Assembly: GCA_035622175.1 (NCBI GenBank)
Contig: DASPVV010000261.1
Coordinates: forward strand, 14,874-78,873
Length of the DNA: 64,000 nt
Direction of reading: 5' to 3'
Origin: JAFAGX01 sp035622175
GTDB lineage: Bacteria; Acidobacteriota; Terriglobia; Terriglobales; Acidobacteriaceae
In this document: positions 31,957 through 41,811 of the stretch, piece after piece
Position numbering within the stretch: the first letter of the stretch is position 1
How the letters are laid out: each line of letters starts with the position of its first letter
Program-made: the position numbers and the translations under genes
The notes under the pieces: generated by a model
The model's database searches: none
Told to the model about the DNA's origin: nothing
What the model saw: the letters and a program-made list of their open reading frames with translations, nothing else

Positions 31957-34900
31957 CCGATTCTCTACGTTCGATGGCCGGCACTCAAGCCCCGCCGGCG
32001 ATCGCGTCTTAGGTCAGCTACTGAGAGCAGTGGTGGTTTTATGCATGGCCCTCTTCCTGACGATGGACGCGTCCGCCCAGCAGGCGACCGCTCGCATCCT
32101 GGGTACGGTCACGGATCCGCAGGGAGCGGTAGTGTCGGGCGTCAAGGTCACGGTAGCGAATACGGCAACCAATGTTGCCTACGAAACAATCACGGACTCG
32201 GCCGGCTTTTATCAGGCTTTGAATTTACCCATCGGCACCTATCGGGTTGTCGCACGCCACGAAGGCTTTCGCCCGCTGGAATTGACCACCGCTCCGCTCG
32301 AGATCAACCAATCCTTGCGCGTCGATTTAAAGCTGGAGGTGGGCGCAGTCAACGAACAAGTTTTGGTAGAGGAGCAAGTGTCAGGGGTCGAGACCGTCAA
32401 CCCCACGCTAGGACAATCGATCACCAGCCGTCCTATCGTTAATATGCCCCTCAATGGACGCAATGTGTTGACGCTGGCTCTTCTGCAGCCCGGGGTGACG
32501 GAAGACAATCCCGATGATACCAGCGCGACCCAAGGGTTCAACATCGGCGGTGGACGTACGGATTCCGTAACCTACCTGTTGGATGGGGGACTCAATAACG
32601 ATCTTCTGGGCAACGAGGTGGTTTATAACCCGAATCCGGACTCGGTTGCCGAGTTCCGCATTTTGACCAGCAACTACACCGCGGAATATGGCCGCAACGG
32701 CGCGGGTGTCATCAGTGTCGTGACCAAGTCGGGCACGAACCTATTCCATGGCAGTGCCTTTGACTTCGTGCGCAATACCGACTTTGACGCCAACGCTTAT
32801 TTCAACATTCCGGCCGGCCTACCGAGAAACAATCTCAAACGCAATCAGTTTGGGGGCACGTTCGGTGGTCCCATCGTTAAGAACCGGCTTTTCTTCTTTG
32901 CTTCGTATCAGGGCCAGCGCCAGATAGAGACCATCGTCCAACCGACACAAACGGTATTCACACCCGCCGAACTACAAGGAAACTTTTCGCAGGCTGTGAA
33001 CGGGGGGCCGGATCCGAATGTCGCGGCTTTTCTCGAGAAGAACACCTATTTTCAATCGAACCCGGCGCTGGCGGCCCAAGCGATCATGGATCCGAGCAAG
33101 ATAGACCCCGCCGCTCGAGCCTACATCGCGACGGGATTGATTCCGTCTTCGCCGACGGGAACGCTTGTGCCCGCTGCCAACGGGACGAACAACAGCAATG
33201 AACTGACCGGCAAGATCGATTTCGACATCGACGAAAACGACAAACTAACCGGTACCGTTGGCGGTTTTCGAAATCCCCTGCTTCAACCCTTCGGACGGGG
33301 GCCTGGCTACTCATCCACGGTGACGGGCTTTCCTTCCACCAATACGATCCACACGTACTTTCTCAATGGCGCCTATAGCCGGACCTTTTCGCCTACCCAA
33401 CTGAACGAACTGCATCTCACCGTGCAGCGCCACAACTCGCTAGCAGATTTGCCAGTGAGCACCATGCCTTCGGCGGCCTCCTTGGGATTCGGGATCGCGT
33501 CCGACCTTGCCAATGGCCCTCCGCTCATGACCTTCGACAACGGCTTGAATTTCGGGCCAGACCAGTCCGGTCCGGCTTACGAGGTCGGCAACACCTACGT
33601 GATTGCGGATACGTTCTCGTGGGTGAAAGGTCGCAACACCTGGAAATTCGGCGGAGGATTTTCCGCCTATCAACAAAATACCATCTACGCTTTTTTTACC
33701 GACAGCACTTTCTACTATGCCGGAATTGCTGCAGGTGGGTATGGCACCGGGAACAGCTTCGCCGACTTTCTGGTGGGAGCTCCCAACGGCTTGTTTGAGG
33801 GTCCAAACGCCAGGAACAACATTCGGAGCAAGGCAACCTACGGATTCGCGCAAGACGAATGGCGGGCCAAGCCCAACCTCACCTTCACTCTAGGAGTACG
33901 CTACGAGTACAGCCAACCCAAGTTTGACACCGAGGGCAGAACGTTTTCCATCGTCCCCGGGCGCCAGTCTACAAGATTTCCTTATGCGCCCCTGGGCTTG
34001 GTTTTTCCCGGGGACGCGGGCGCGCCGCGCGGGGCCAATTTTCCAGACACGACAAACTTTGCCCCCCGAATCGGGTTTGCGTGGAGTCCAACCAGCGGCA
34101 GCAAGACCAGCCTTCGCGGAGGCTTTGGTATTTTCTATGATGTGCTGAAGGGCGAAGACAACCTGCAATTTAACGGCGCACCGCCGTTCTACAGCGAAGT
34201 CTCCGTGGGCTACGCGTGCTTCGAGCCGGTTCTGTCGACGTGCCCCCCTGGCAACCCAATCCAACCGGCGCTGACCTCATCGGCTTCGCCTGTTTACAGT
34301 CAGCCGTGGGCCAGCTCCACCACCCCTATCGCCAACCCTTTTCCCTCCAAGCCACCCGACCCCAAGACCGCATTCAATACTGCAACCGGTGCGGAGTTTC
34401 TCCCCTTCGGAGGAGCATCGAGCGGGCTTTATTTCGTGTACCCGCATCTCCACACGCCTTATGTTTACCAGTACAATTTGAGCCTCCAGCATGAACTGGC
34501 AAGAGACCTGATCGCAGAGGCAAACTACGTCGGCAGCAGCTCGAAGGGGCTTACTTCGCTCGTAGACGCTAACCCTTTCAATCTCAGCACGCTGTCAACG
34601 AACCCGGCGCGAATTCTGAATGAGCAGCAGACAAACGCCGACCTTCTAGCCTACTGCAGCGCAAATGGAGGTCCGTCCAGCTGTCCTTTTGCGGGCGGTG
34701 AACTGGAGTTCGGCAATGTCAGCTTCGCCAGTTTCAATAGTCTCGAAGCTTCCTTGACCAAGCGGAACGCCGACAACCGCATTCTTGGCAACACGTACTT
34801 CACCTTGGCCTACACATACGGCCACAGCATCGATAATGCATCCGGATTCCGCAACCGGGATTCGCAGGTGCCCGCTTACGAGCCACGCGTGTTCCGCGCC

Positions 34901-35545
34901 GCCTCCAACTTCGACATCACGAACCGCATTACTTTCAGCGGGGGATGGGATTTGCCTTTTGACCGGGCCTGGTCGTCGGGGCCAAAGCGGCTGGTGAAGG
35001 GATGGAGCCTCTATCCCATCCTGACCTGGCGGACTGGGTTTCCGCTCGACATCTCTTCGAACCTTCCCTCCTTCGATAATTCGGACCCGGGACCCTCGGG
35101 AGCTGGGGACCCCTATCTGGCCAATGCTGTGTTCGCGCCGGGGTTCAACCGGATCAACATCCTGAACCCCAAGCACATTGGGAGTTGTCTCAATCCGAAT
35201 ACGGGTCTGACCAACACCGGAAACCTGTACTTCAACTGCAGCGCGTTTCAGGCCATCGCTGACGTTCCCGGGACGGGCTACGGCCTGCCGCGAGATTTCT
35301 TCCGTGGGCCCGGCCGCACCAACCTAGACTTGGCTCTGGCCAAAACCACCGCGATCACCGAACGAGTAAACGTTGAGTTGCGGCTGGAGGCTTTCAACGC
35401 GTTGAACCACACGCAATTCGCAAATCCGGACACAACCCTTACCAGTGCAACTTTCGGTCAAATTACCAGCACCACGCTTGGAACGGGAATCAACGCTCTG
35501 CAAACCCAACGCATCGTACAGATTGCCGGGCGGCTGACGTTCTAG
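31874..35545 (+). CDS. Oar-type TonB-dependent outer membrane receptor with carboxypeptidase-regulatory-like domain
   Basis: The product is 1223 residues. A long N-terminus leads to a hydrophobic signal segment (AVVVLCMALFLTMDASAQ). A carboxypeptidase-regulatory-like beta-sandwich follows (GTVTDPQGAVVSGVKV, GTYRVVARHEGFR). The plug domain has PLNGRNVLTLALLQPGV, TYLLDGG and AEYGRNGAGVISVVTKSGTN. A large beta-barrel has FAQDEWRAKPNLTFTLGVRYEY and LRGGFGIFYD, and ends with the terminal Phe typical of outer-membrane barrels. The Oar family is greatly expanded in Acidobacteria and is thought to take up carbohydrate or peptide ligands. GGAGG five bases before ATG 31874 decides the start. It is probably terminated at 35580-35603. 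Confidence 0.92.
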   Translation: MRLSTSMSTCFTFPVSSTSRQARVDRKARFSTFDGRHSSPAGDRVLGQLLRAVVVLCMALFLTMDASAQQATARILGTVTDPQGAVVSGVKVTVANTATNVAYETITDSAGFYQALNLPIGTYRVVARHEGFRPLELTTAPLEINQSLRVDLKLEVGAVNEQVLVEEQVSGVETVNPTLGQSITSRPIVNMPLNGRNVLTLALLQPGVTEDNPDDTSATQGFNIGGGRTDSVTYLLDGGLNNDLLGNEVVYNPNPDSVAEFRILTSNYTAEYGRNGAGVISVVTKSGTNLFHGSAFDFVRNTDFDANAYFNIPAGLPRNNLKRNQFGGTFGGPIVKNRLFFFASYQGQRQIETIVQPTQTVFTPAELQGNFSQAVNGGPDPNVAAFLEKNTYFQSNPALAAQAIMDPSKIDPAARAYIATGLIPSSPTGTLVPAANGTNNSNELTGKIDFDIDENDKLTGTVGGFRNPLLQPFGRGPGYSSTVTGFPSTNTIHTYFLNGAYSRTFSPTQLNELHLTVQRHNSLADLPVSTMPSAASLGFGIASDLANGPPLMTFDNGLNFGPDQSGPAYEVGNTYVIADTFSWVKGRNTWKFGGGFSAYQQNTIYAFFTDSTFYYAGIAAGGYGTGNSFADFLVGAPNGLFEGPNARNNIRSKATYGFAQDEWRAKPNLTFTLGVRYEYSQPKFDTEGRTFSIVPGRQSTRFPYAPLGLVFPGDAGAPRGANFPDTTNFAPRIGFAWSPTSGSKTSLRGGFGIFYDVLKGEDNLQFNGAPPFYSEVSVGYACFEPVLSTCPPGNPIQPALTSSASPVYSQPWASSTTPIANPFPSKPPDPKTAFNTATGAEFLPFGGASSGLYFVYPHLHTPYVYQYNLSLQHELARDLIAEANYVGSSSKGLTSLVDANPFNLSTLSTNPARILNEQQTNADLLAYCSANGGPSSCPFAGGELEFGNVSFASFNSLEASLTKRNADNRILGNTYFTLAYTYGHSIDNASGFRNRDSQVPAYEPRVFRAASNFDITNRITFSGGWDLPFDRAWSSGPKRLVKGWSLYPILTWRTGFPLDISSNLPSFDNSDPGPSGAGDPYLANAVFAPGFNRINILNPKHIGSCLNPNTGLTNTGNLYFNCSAFQAIADVPGTGYGLPRDFFRGPGRTNLDLALAKTTAITERVNVELRLEAFNALNHTQFANPDTTLTSATFGQITSTTLGTGINALQTQRIVQIAGRLTF

Positions 35546-35579
35546 CCTGAGCGGCTTCTAAATTGCTCCAACCGAAGGT

Positions 35580-35603
35580 GGAGGACGTGCGTGGCCGTCC
35601 TCC
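35580..35603 (+). terminator. Terminator-like hairpin after the Oar receptor
   Basis: A perfect 8-bp stem GGAGGACG/CGTCCTCC with an eight-base loop begins 35 nt past the stop codon. It is followed by CCTTGTCT, a weak T-tract. Confidence 0.5.
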
Positions 35604-36105
35604 CCTTGTCTAAAGCTAAGCAAACTACTGTCGTGCTCTTCGGGGCGCGTCTTGAGCGGACCATCCTCAGCAGCTTCGGCAACTTCACTTTTTAAGCCCC
35701 CAACAACAAGAGAGGATATGGTTTTGTCTTTGTGGCGGAGATGTTCAAGCGAACAGCAGCCCCGCCGGCGGCCCCATCGCAATCGAAGTTTGACCTTGGG
35801 TCCACAAACCACGGCGGGTTGTGATGTTTACTCGCGCGGGGCCGCGGGTGGTGATCGGCGTGCTACTTTCCTGCATTGAGGGGCGTCAATTTTTCTGAGG
35901 CGCCTCTCACTTTTCGCCGTTTCTTGCGTCTAACTACCTGTAGTTTGTGGGACGTGGAAGGAAGATTGCATCCCACAAGCGGACACCGGCGTGCCATTTC
36001 AGAACACTCGGGCTGTATGGAACGATTCGACGGAGGCAGACGTACCTAGAGACATGCAATGCGGGTTGCAGAAATGGATCGCGCATTAGGGCAGTCGGAG
36101 GTTGT
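35604..36105. other. Intergenic region without recognised gene
   Basis: Apart from the ribosome binding site of the next gene at its right edge, no feature is recognised. An open frame from 35947 continues into the winged-helix gene but looks unlike protein. Confidence 0.4.
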
Positions 36106-36636
36106 ATGCGGGACGTGCAGAGTGCGGAAAATGGGACGAGTCCAACCCTCCTGAACAACAGTGATTTTCACGTTCAGCAAGTCATACGTACTGCGCATGA
36201 AGAACTGCGGCAACTTATGCGGCAGCGCGCTGAGATCATGAAGCGCATTGGGACTCTGAAACAAACTATCGCCGGGCTGGCCAATCTCTTCGGGGACGAA
36301 GTCTTAAATGATGACCTGCTGGCATTGGTTGGCCGCAAGACGGGAGGACGCCAGCCAGGTTTCACCAAGGCATGCCGGGTGGTGCTGATGGAAGCCACGG
36401 GGCCGCTGACGGTTCGCGAGGTTTGTGAGCGGATTCAACAACGGGTGCCGGCTGTGCTCCTGCGGCATAAGGATCCGCTGGCTTCGATCACCACGGTTTT
36501 GAACCGCCTGGTCGAGTACGGAGAGGCACAAAGCATGGTTCGTCAGAACGGTCGCCGGGCATGGCAGTGGATCGCAGATTCCGAACCGTTGACAATCCCA
36601 ACCGAACCGGGCAGCGTCGAGATGTCTCAGGCGTAG
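36106..36636 (+). CDS. Coiled-coil plus winged-helix protein of unknown function
   Basis: The 176-residue product starts at ATG 36106, nine bases after GGAGG. Residues ~25-65 form a basic helical segment (HEELRQLMRQRAEIMKRIGTLKQTI). Residues ~90-160 read like a winged helix (GPLTVREVCERIQQRVP, ITTVLNRLVEYGEAQSMVRQNGRRAW), comparable to HARE-HTH/MarR-type folds. It may be a DNA-binding regulator, possibly of the neighbouring receptor, but this is only proximity. I cannot place it in a named family. Confidence 0.68.
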   Translation: MRDVQSAENGTSPTLLNNSDFHVQQVIRTAHEELRQLMRQRAEIMKRIGTLKQTIAGLANLFGDEVLNDDLLALVGRKTGGRQPGFTKACRVVLMEATGPLTVREVCERIQQRVPAVLLRHKDPLASITTVLNRLVEYGEAQSMVRQNGRRAWQWIADSEPLTIPTEPGSVEMSQA

Positions 36637-36956
36637 AGTTTGCCTGCTTATTACCCGGAAGGCCTTTAGCCCGGTCCCCACGTCTCCAAGCAATCTCAGG
36701 CAGAAGTATTTCCCTTAACACCAGGAATCCCGCTCCATGAATATTTAGAGAAGATCTAGGTCTGAACCTCCAGAGGACCTCCGGAAGCAGCAGGTTTCGC
36801 GGGAAGTGTCGAGTCTAGAAGCGCCAGCGACATCATCAACAGAGTCTTCTCCGACGTGGGCAGGCTTGGTTCGCTTGTCGCCCCCCGCGCCCGACTTGAC
36901 CTTCGCCTTTCGAAACTGGTAATGTGCTCGACTTTGAAATCGAAAGGACAGACAAT
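36637..36956. other. Intergenic region without recognised features
   Basis: This is 320 nt between the winged-helix gene and the GYD gene. Only AAAGGA upstream of ATG 36957 is interpretable. Confidence 0.4.
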
Positions 36957-37250
36957 ATGTCACACTTTGTATCGCTGATTCGTTACACCCAGCAAGGAAT
37001 TGCGAAGATCAAAGAGAGCCCTGCACGACTCGATGCCGCCAAAAAAGCCGCCGAAAAAGCAGGAGGAAAAATTCACGGTTGGTATTTGACGATGGGACAA
37101 TATGACGCCGTGATAATTTCCGAGTTTCCGAACGATGAAGCTTGCGCTAAATTCTCCCTATCGGTGGGTGCATTGGGCAATGTGACCACGGAAACACTCA
37201 AAGCTTTCAGCGAAGCGGAATATCGCAAGATCGTCGGCGGACTTTCTTGA
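36957..37250 (+). CDS. GYD domain protein
   Basis: The 97-residue product MSHFVSLIRYTQQGIAKIKE... has the GYD-family layout: a ferredoxin-like beta-alpha-beta fold with KIHGWYLTMGQYDAVIISEFPNDE (GQYD in place of GxYD). An A-K-FSLSVGALGNVTTETLKAF stretch follows. These proteins are small, cytoplasmic, probably dimeric and of unknown function. AAAGGA precedes ATG 36957, and the open frame upstream by 11 codons lacks family support. It is single-domain and complete. Confidence 0.85.
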   Translation: MSHFVSLIRYTQQGIAKIKESPARLDAAKKAAEKAGGKIHGWYLTMGQYDAVIISEFPNDEACAKFSLSVGALGNVTTETLKAFSEAEYRKIVGGLS

Positions 37251-37275
37251 GGACCTAATTCATCTGGAGTCGTCG

Positions 37276-37301
37276 GGCGCGGCAGCGAAAGCGTCCGCGC
37301 C
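37276..37301 (+). terminator. Possible hairpin after the GYD gene
   Basis: A 7-bp GC stem GGCGCGG/CCGCGCC with a 12-base loop lies 25 nt after the stop. It has no T-tract, so its role as terminator is weak. Confidence 0.3.
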
Positions 37302-37378
37302 GCGTCGGTCGATGTGTCCTTCATTCAGGGTGCTGAAGAACCCGAGTGTATGCCGTGAAAGTCTTTCCGGAGCACTAG

Positions 37379-38698
37379 GTGATCAGGAAAACCTTGCATA
37401 CGCTGAGCCTGGGAAGTCGCGCTAAGTTTTGTCTCTACCTGCGTCATGCGATGGCGTGCGGGGCCCGCCTTTTATTGGTAGCTCTCCGCATGGCGGGAAT
37501 CGGTCTATGGTCAACCGTCGCCGTGGCCGAGACGCCGCGACAACTCCCGCCGTCCTTTGAGTTTTCTTCTGGCGGATCAAGCCTGTCGATCCCGGTGGAA
37601 GTAGTTGGGGATGGCCTGGTGCTTATGCAGGGAGAAGTTAATGGTCACGCGGGCTGGTTCATTCTTGACGACGCAACCCAGGGATTTACGGTAGACAACG
37701 AATATGCCAGACGCAGTTCGCTCGAAGAAACTGCCAGAGCCCTAGCGCGCGGAGGGGGACCTAGCGCGATCGATGCGGGCGTGGTACACGACGTGCGGAT
37801 CAGTCTGCAAGGTTTGGACCTGACCCATCGCAACCTGGTGGTCATTGCATTGAAGGCTATCGAGCCTGCCATCGGGCATACGGTCGACGGTATTCTTGGT
37901 TCGCGCTTGTTCGATGATCTAACCGTGGTCGTGGACTACGACCGACCTTGTGTCTCTATTTACCGACCTGATCAGTACCGGCCTACGGGAAAGGAAACTC
38001 CATTCCCGGTTCGGATTGACCAGCACGGATTCCCATTCCTTGACGCTGCCATCGTTCTGCCCGGAATGCCGCCAGTCCGCGGCAACTTCCTCATCGACGG
38101 CGGCGCCAATACTTTCGCGGACGTTTACAAGGCGTTCAGTGCCGCCCATGGAATTCCGCCTCGTGGCATGAAGCTCCTCGATGCGCCTGGAACGAGCACT
38201 GGGGGACGAACCGAATCGCGAGATGGGCGAGCCGATCGGATTGATCTTGGCTCCTACTCGATCCGTCACCCGCCGGTCACATTTGCCGAGGACACCGAGG
38301 GCTTAATGGCGGCGACAGATTATGCAGGACTGATTGGCGCCGAGTTTCTCGAGAGGTTTACGGTCGTCTTCGACAATCCCAACAAACGCATCTTGCTGAC
38401 GCCGAATCGGCGCTACCACGAAGCAGCGGCCTATGACGAGAGCGGCCTAAGAATTCGGGCGGACCCTCCTGATTTTCATCGCTTCGTCGTGACCAGGATT
38501 GTTCCCGAATCGGCCGCGGCGATGGCTGGCATCGTCCCGGGAGACGTCCTAACGTCGATTGCAGGTCGTCCGAGTCAAGATTTGACGCTGACCGAACTCC
38601 GCGAGTTGCTGCGCAGGCCGAACGCACGTTACACGTTAGGCGTCACACGCGGCGATCGGCAGCTTCGGTTGGACCTACGACTTCGTCGGCTCCTGTAG
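37379..38698 (+). CDS. Exported retropepsin-like aspartyl protease with C-terminal PDZ domain
   Basis: The product is 439 residues. A long N-terminus holds a hydrophobic segment (ARLLLVALRMAGIGLWSTVAVAE) that should be cleaved near residue 50. Two retropepsin-like halves follow: WFILDDATQGF, where the usual D-T/S-G is DDA, and GNFLIDGGANTF with a DGG version. ILGSRLFDDLTVVVDYD and LIGAEFLERFTVVFD mark the end of each half. Residues ~355-435 are PDZ (VTRIVPESAAAMAGIVPGDVL). It is probably a periplasmic peptidase or a degenerate binding protein. GTG 37379 is preceded by CCGGAG; ATG 37451 is an alternative giving a more standard signal peptide. Confidence 0.8.
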   Translation: MIRKTLHTLSLGSRAKFCLYLRHAMACGARLLLVALRMAGIGLWSTVAVAETPRQLPPSFEFSSGGSSLSIPVEVVGDGLVLMQGEVNGHAGWFILDDATQGFTVDNEYARRSSLEETARALARGGGPSAIDAGVVHDVRISLQGLDLTHRNLVVIALKAIEPAIGHTVDGILGSRLFDDLTVVVDYDRPCVSIYRPDQYRPTGKETPFPVRIDQHGFPFLDAAIVLPGMPPVRGNFLIDGGANTFADVYKAFSAAHGIPPRGMKLLDAPGTSTGGRTESRDGRADRIDLGSYSIRHPPVTFAEDTEGLMAATDYAGLIGAEFLERFTVVFDNPNKRILLTPNRRYHEAAAYDESGLRIRADPPDFHRFVVTRIVPESAAAMAGIVPGDVLTSIAGRPSQDLTLTELRELLRRPNARYTLGVTRGDRQLRLDLRLRRLL

Positions 38699-38886
38699 AG
38701 GAACCTTTCCTGAAGACGATCGCCAGCTCGGAGCCGAGCTCGCGATCGACGCCCAGACCGAAGACCACCCATTCTGCGGCAAACCAGCGCCTCCGGCAGA
38801 TTCTGCCACCCGAGAGTATGGCGGAAGTTCGTAAGTTCCATAGCCCGGCGTGGGAGGGAAGTACAAAAAGTGCGGTTAGGAAACGC

Positions 38887-40248
38887 CTATCGGCCGCTGC
38901 TGTACCAAATGGACCCCGGGGTGCGAAAGTTCAACCCTTCACCCCAGACGGCCTGGGTGCGGCTATCGCTGTCGATGGCCATCTCGAAGTAATCACCGAA
39001 GGGGAAACTGAAGCCTTTGGCGCGAATATAGCGATAACCGGGCACGTAGCTTGACAGCCTGGCCTCAGCCGTCCAGGTGGCTCCGCCATTGGTCGAACTG
39101 CGGTAGTAAACATTCCAGAAGGGGCCGTTGCGGGTGTCCATCCAGGCAGCGCGTACGTCCCCTGCCGATCCTGCCACCAGGGCTGGAAAGGCGTGCTCAA
39201 CCCCCGCAGGGGCAAGGGAAATGCCAGTCCGGGGAGACCAGGTTTCACCCGCGGTGGTCGAGGACGCGAACTGAATTCGTTCCGGCGCCAAGTCCCCTTT
39301 TCCCGCATTCCACAGCGCATACAGCGTGCCAGCGTCATCGGAGGCGATCGTAATCTGGGCACCCAGATACCCCCACTCGCACTGAAAATCCGAACAGTCG
39401 GGCGGTGCCCCCGAGCCATCCATCAAGGTTGTCGTCCAAGTCCTGCCGCCGTCCGACGACTTGCTGGCATAGAGATTCACCCGCCCCTTCATTCCATTGT
39501 GCCGAGTGTATCCCGCCCACGCGATATAGGCATTTTGACCGGGGTCGACGGTGGCGCCACCGGCTAGAGCCCGCACCAGTGGCAAAGGCGGGTTCACGTC
39601 GGCCGAGCTAAAGGTGATGCCTCCATCGTGCGATGTAGCGACCCGGATTCCGTGTGAGCGATTAAAGGCAAGATACACGTCACGACCGCGCACCGCGAGA
39701 ATTGGCTTGTCTGCATCTTGGCTGCCGCGGTCGGCGATCACGATCGACCAGCTTTGCCCGAAATCTACGGATTTGGCCACCATGGCGTCGATGTTTTCGT
39801 CCTGCAGCCAGGCCGCGTACACGGTCCGGTGATCCTCGGGATCGACCACAATTTGCGCGTCAAACTGACCGGTCGTATGGGCAGCGATGGGGTGCGGCGG
39901 TTGCCAGGTGAACCCATTGTCATCGCTCACCACGAGGATCATGGAGGGCATCGAGCAGTTCTGGATGAAGGCCGCTTCCATCAACAAAGCCCCATTCAAA
40001 CCACCTTGGATCGCCAGCTGCTCCTTCGCCGGGCAATCCGGCAGCAGGCCATATTGGGGATAGAGCACATACACGTGGCCGAAGCCGTCGGAGGCAATCG
40101 CCGGTTCCCATTGGTCCCCTACGGTGAATCCGAGGCGCAGGGGAGGAGAAAAGGCGTTGGCGGCCAGCGCGTTAGGCGCCAGCACAAGCGCGGTGAGGAG
40201 CGCCAAAATCGACTCGAGATGGCCTTTCCGCTGAGAAATGGTTGGCAC
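38887..40248 (-). CDS. Secreted BNR-repeat (sialidase-like beta-propeller) protein
   Basis: The 453-residue product has a signal peptide (SILALLTALVLAPNALAA, cut near residue 30) and at least five Asp-box motifs of the S-x-D-x-G-x-T-W type: SDDNGFTW, SVDFGQSW, SHDGGITF, SSDGGRTW and STNGGATW. These lie on the blade turns of a six-bladed propeller. The full sialidase active site (arginine triad, FRIP) is not evident, so it is a BNR propeller rather than a proven sialidase. The start codon is GTG. It is divergent from msrA. Confidence 0.83.
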   Translation of the reverse strand: MPTISQRKGHLESILALLTALVLAPNALAANAFSPPLRLGFTVGDQWEPAIASDGFGHVYVLYPQYGLLPDCPAKEQLAIQGGLNGALLMEAAFIQNCSMPSMILVVSDDNGFTWQPPHPIAAHTTGQFDAQIVVDPEDHRTVYAAWLQDENIDAMVAKSVDFGQSWSIVIADRGSQDADKPILAVRGRDVYLAFNRSHGIRVATSHDGGITFSSADVNPPLPLVRALAGGATVDPGQNAYIAWAGYTRHNGMKGRVNLYASKSSDGGRTWTTTLMDGSGAPPDCSDFQCEWGYLGAQITIASDDAGTLYALWNAGKGDLAPERIQFASSTTAGETWSPRTGISLAPAGVEHAFPALVAGSAGDVRAAWMDTRNGPFWNVYYRSSTNGGATWTAEARLSSYVPGYRYIRAKGFSFPFGDYFEMAIDSDSRTQAVWGEGLNFRTPGSIWYSSGR

Positions 40249-40463
40249 ACAACCTCGGCGGGTGGGGGGAACCCTTGTAGGGACTCTACCCTGTCGACCC
40301 AGGGCCCGTCAATTCCGAGCTGCCCCCGGATTCTGCTGCCATTCTCACCCTGATTCGGCGGGTCATCCTCCGGCCGCCGGGTTGACCAAGGCAAGCAATG
40401 GATGCCACTTTTCACCCTGTGCCCTCATCTCATACAATGACCAGCGCCGAGGGAGCGGTTCCT

Positions 40464-40940
40464 ATGGCTAAAGCCATTTTTGCTGCCGGCTGTTTTTGGG
40501 GAGTGGAAGCAACCTTTCGTCGCTTACCCGGGGTAGTTTCGACGCGGGTCGGCTATACCGGGGGGAAGCTCCCGAATCCCACCTACAAGGATGTTTGTAC
40601 GGATGGGACCGGCCACGCCGAAGCCGTCGAAGTGGAATATGATCCCACCCAGCTTTCCTACGAGAAGCTGCTCGACGTATTCTGGGAGAACCACGACCCC
40701 ACCCAACTGAATCGCCAGGGTCCCGATTGGGGTACGCAATATCGTTCCGCCATTTTCTTCACCAGTCCAGAGCAGGAGGCCGCGGCCAAAGCTTCGAAGC
40801 AACGGCTCGAGGAGTCGGGCCGGTACAGAAAACCGATCGTTACCCAAATCGTTCCCGCCGCGAGCTTCTATCAAGCCGAGGACTACCACCAGCAGTATCT
40901 CGAGAAGCGCGGCCTCGCCAGTTGCCAGCTCAAGGCCTAG
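40464..40940 (+). CDS. msrA: Peptide methionine sulfoxide reductase MsrA
   Basis: The 158-residue product has the catalytic motif GCFWG at residues 10-14 (Cys11), a GTGHAEAVEVEYDP substrate block, and HDPTQLNRQGPDWGTQYRS. A C-terminal Cys in LASCQLKA is the likely resolving residue. It reduces the S-epimer of methionine sulfoxide in proteins, with thioredoxin as donor. GAGGGAG lies before ATG 40464. In-frame ATGs at 40398 and 40437 lack this. A complete cysteine version is encoded here, not a selenoprotein. Confidence 0.96.
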   Translation: MAKAIFAAGCFWGVEATFRRLPGVVSTRVGYTGGKLPNPTYKDVCTDGTGHAEAVEVEYDPTQLSYEKLLDVFWENHDPTQLNRQGPDWGTQYRSAIFFTSPEQEAAAKASKQRLEESGRYRKPIVTQIVPAASFYQAEDYHQQYLEKRGLASCQLKA

Positions 40941-40955
40941 AACCGGCAATCACCT

Positions 40956-41699
40956 CTAGGCCGCGGTCACGAGAATCGGCTCGCCCTTGCCGATCACAAG
41001 CGTGTGTTCGTAGTGTGCGGAAGGTTGGCCGTCGGCGGTACACACGGTCCAGCCGTCTTGGGCCAGAACCGCTCGCCCCGACCCAGCCGCAATGATCGGC
41101 TCGACTGTGATGACCAGCCCTTCGGTGAGAATCTGACGGGCGGCGGGATCGGGATAATTCGGCACGCGCGGTTCTTCATGGATGGTGCGGCCAATGCCGT
41201 GTCCGCCGAGATCGCGAATCACGGAAAACCCGCTGCGCTCGACCTCGTGCTCCACCACGCGGCCAATCTCCGAGACGCGAAAACCGGCCCGCGCCACCAG
41301 CATCGCCTTGGCAAACGCGCGTTCCGCGCAAGCCACCAAACGTTGGCGTTCTTCGGACACCGCACCGACCGGAACCGTGATGGCCGCGTCCGCCATAAAT
41401 CCATCTTTCTCGACGGTAACGTCCAGCTTCACCAGGTCGCCATCCGCGAGAACGCGTTGGCCCGGTACGCCGTGAACTGCCTCCTGGTTGAGACTGATGC
41501 AGCTGGTTCCGGGAAAACTGTAAACCAGGGCGGGCGCCGATTTTGCTCCATTCTGGCGCATGACCGCCGCCCCGATCTCATCCAGTTCTCGGGTGGTAAT
41601 TCCGGGACGAACCTCGCGCTTCATGGCTTCGATCATGAGCCGTACGATGGTGCCGGCCGCACGCAGACCTTCGAGTTCGGCCGGTTCTTTGATGGACAC
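40956..41699 (-). CDS. map: Type I methionine aminopeptidase
   Basis: The 247-residue product has all metal ligands of the pita-bread fold: Asp in KLDVTVEKDGF, Asp in MADAAITVP, His in GGHGIG, Glu in ITVEPII and Glu in YEHTLVI. It removes the initiator methionine when the second residue is small. It has no N-terminal zinc-finger extension. The start codon is GTG. It is convergent with msrA (15 nt) and downstream of the exporter genes, but independent of them by function. Confidence 0.95.
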   Translation of the reverse strand: MSIKEPAELEGLRAAGTIVRLMIEAMKREVRPGITTRELDEIGAAVMRQNGAKSAPALVYSFPGTSCISLNQEAVHGVPGQRVLADGDLVKLDVTVEKDGFMADAAITVPVGAVSEERQRLVACAERAFAKAMLVARAGFRVSEIGRVVEHEVERSGFSVIRDLGGHGIGRTIHEEPRVPNYPDPAARQILTEGLVITVEPIIAAGSGRAVLAQDGWTVCTADGQPSAHYEHTLVIGKGEPILVTAA

Positions 41700-41811
41700 G
41701 ACTCTCTCCTGAGGCGATCGATACTCTTGCTAGCCTAACCCATCCTTGCCTGAGGCAGTCAAACCATCGCGCAATATTTCTGCTAGTCCTGGCTCTTTCG
41801 TACTTCGAATC

